A stretch of 64,000 nucleotides of DNA, from contig JAEWFG010000008.1 of assembly GCA_023388935.1 (NCBI GenBank), positions 1 through 64,000 on the forward strand, written 5' to 3'. This DNA comes from Pseudomonadota bacterium. Lineage in GTDB: Bacteria > Pseudomonadota > Alphaproteobacteria > Rhizobiales > Xanthobacteraceae. Below are positions 62,002-64,000 of this stretch, in pieces. A program made the position numbers and the translations under genes. Positions within the stretch are counted from its first letter, which is position 1. Every line of letters starts with the position of its first letter. The notes under the pieces were generated by a model. The model was not told the origin of the DNA and ran no database searches. It worked only from the letters and a program-made list of their open reading frames with translations.

Positions 62002-62741
62002 TCAGCCGTGCCGGCCGCCTTCCAGGTAGGCAGCGCGAATCTCGGGGCGCTGCAGCAACTCGGCGCCGGTCCCGGCCAGCGTGATCAGGCCGTTGACCAT
62101 GACATAGCCGCGATGGGCGAGCTTCAGCGCATGGTTGGCGTTCTGCTCCACGATCAGGACGGTCAGGCCGTCTTGCCGGTTCAGGGTGCGGATCGCATCG
62201 AAGATCTGACGGGCGATCAGCGGCGCCAGCCCGAGCGAGGGCTCGTCGAGCAAGAGCAGGCGGGGGCGGCTCATCAAGGCGCGGCCGATCGCCAGCATCT
62301 GCTGCTCGCCGCCGGACAACGTTCCGCCGCGCTGGGCGTAGCGTTCCTTCAGGCGTGGAAACAGCGTGAACACGCGCTGCAGCGTTGCCTCCCGTTCCGC
62401 ATCCGTGCATCCGGTGGCGTCCGCCCCCATCTGGAGGTTTTCAGCGACGCTCATGCGCGGAAAGATGCGGCGGCCTTCCGGCGATTGCGCGATGCGCAAA
62501 TGTGCGATCGCGTGGGTGGGGACGTCGGTGATGTCGCGGCCTTCGTACAGGATCTGGCCGGCGCGGGCGCGCGGCTTGCCGAAGATCGTCATCATCAGCG
62601 TCGACTTGCCGGCGCCGTTGGCGCCGATCAGCGCGACGATCTCGCCGGCATTGATCTCGACGTCGACGCCCTTGAGCGCCTCGATCTTGCCGTAGGCGGC
62701 GCGCAGGCCACGGATCGCGAGCAGGGGAGTGGTCGCCGATG

Positions 62742-62745
<4 letters not shown>
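62002..62745 (-). CDS. livF: Branched-chain amino-acid ABC transporter, ATPase LivF
   Basis: 247-residue ATPase with Walker A GANGAGKST, LSGGEQQMLAIGRALM signature and Walker B LLLLDEPSLGLAP; the LivF-specific GRRIFPRMSVAENLQMG is present. The start is GTG overlapping the livG stop (GTGA). Partner of LivG; energises uptake of branched-chain amino acids or related compounds. Confidence 0.95.
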
Positions 62746-63571
<826 letters not shown>

Positions 63572-63575
<4 letters not shown>

Positions 63576-64000
63576 CCGTGCCCTTCCTTGACGAGGTCGG
63601 AAGAGATCGCCTGCGCCTTGGTCAGATACACCGTCGGTGCGCGATGGCCGATCAGGCCGCGCGGCCGCCAGATCATGATCAGGACCATCGCCATGCCGAA
63701 CACCAGCATGCGGTAAGTCTCGAGGCCGCGGAACAGCTCGAAGCCTCCGATCATGGCGAGCGCGGCAAGCGCGACGCCGAGCTGCGAACCCATGCCGCCG
63801 AGCACGACGATGGCGAGCACCAGCGCCGATTCCTGGAAGGTGAAGGATTCCGGGCTGATGAAGCCCTGGCGTGTCGCGAAGAACGCGCCGGCAAAGCCGC
63901 CGAACATTGCGCCCGTCGCGAATGCCGTGAGCTTGGTGGTCGTGGTGTTGATGCCGAGCGCGCGACAGGCGACCTCGTCCTCGCGCAAGGCTTCCCAGGC
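63572..64000 (-). CDS. livM: Branched-chain amino-acid ABC transporter, permease LivM (5' part outside window)
   Basis: C-terminal 140 or so residues of a LivM-type permease. Visible features: the permease signature EALREDEVACRALGIN (EAA loop), several TM segments (ATGAMFGGFAGAFFAT, ALVLAIVVLGGMGSQLGVALAALAMIGGF) and MVLIMIWRPRGLIGHRAP near the end. The frame is open to the window edge. LivH should follow upstream, outside. Confidence 0.94.

Overview
The window is a stretch of high-GC alphaproteobacterial chromosome. Gene families, short species-typical proteins (DUF6894, DUF1488, DUF1476/zeta, a second S21) and an intergenic palindrome with cores like CCCGGATGAGCG all point to Bradyrhizobium or a close Nitrobacteraceae relative. 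I see no tRNA, rRNA, CRISPR array, transposase, integrase or phage gene. Most of it is a compact housekeeping backbone interrupted by one accessory island of very small genes.

Layout. 1-8.4 kb: alaS (5' end outside), a cyclic-nucleotide-gated K+ channel, a DUF3455 protein, icd with an intrinsic terminator, a TrmJ-DUF559 fusion, cynS, and the F1-ATPase zeta inhibitor. 8.7-15.6 kb: purine genes purC-purS-(coiled-coil protein)-purQ and purL, with an orphan TctC-type binding protein, a DMT exporter and a hotdog thioesterase between them; purB lies at 44 kb. 15.7-22.8 kb: acyltransferase 3, DUF1328 behind two EcfG-like promoters, DUF427, bolA, ltrA, the ergothioneine pair egtB-egtD, grxD and a macrodomain gene. 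22.8-32.4 kb: tandem serine hydrolases, threonine aldolase, a ParDE-type toxin-antitoxin pair, rpsD, an E2-like acyltransferase, a frameshifted cupin, an HpaI-type aldolase, murI, cytochrome b561 and a GST.

32.4-37.6 kb is the small-gene island: DUF6894 (two copies), DUF1488, rpsU, cspA, short basic or helical proteins, one nonsense-broken gene and one frameshifted ribbon-helix-helix gene. 37.8-45.9 kb: a Popeye-like three-TM cNMP-binding protein, a free-standing SecD-like periplasmic protein, an acyl-CoA synthetase, an M20 amidohydrolase flanked by two palindromic repeats, purB, and a TetR regulator behind a dyad operator candidate.

46.4-53 kb holds the most interesting functional cluster: a NarL-type two-component pair divergent from a same-strand run encoding an ExbB/TolQ/MotA-like protein, a one-TM protein with a beta-rich periplasmic domain, a two-TM protein, a metallophosphoesterase and a Ser/Thr kinase fused to a universal-stress domain. 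Its function is unknown to me. 53-64 kb: small proteins, rpe, an EF-hand protein, a P1-family peptidase, a MASE4-PAS-PAS hybrid kinase next to a frameshifted response regulator, and a branched-chain amino-acid ABC transporter (livM cut by the window end).

Four genes look broken (one -1 shift each in the cupin and RHH genes, one shift in the response regulator, one nonsense codon). The three frame breaks are one- or two-base indels, so assembly error must be excluded before calling decay.
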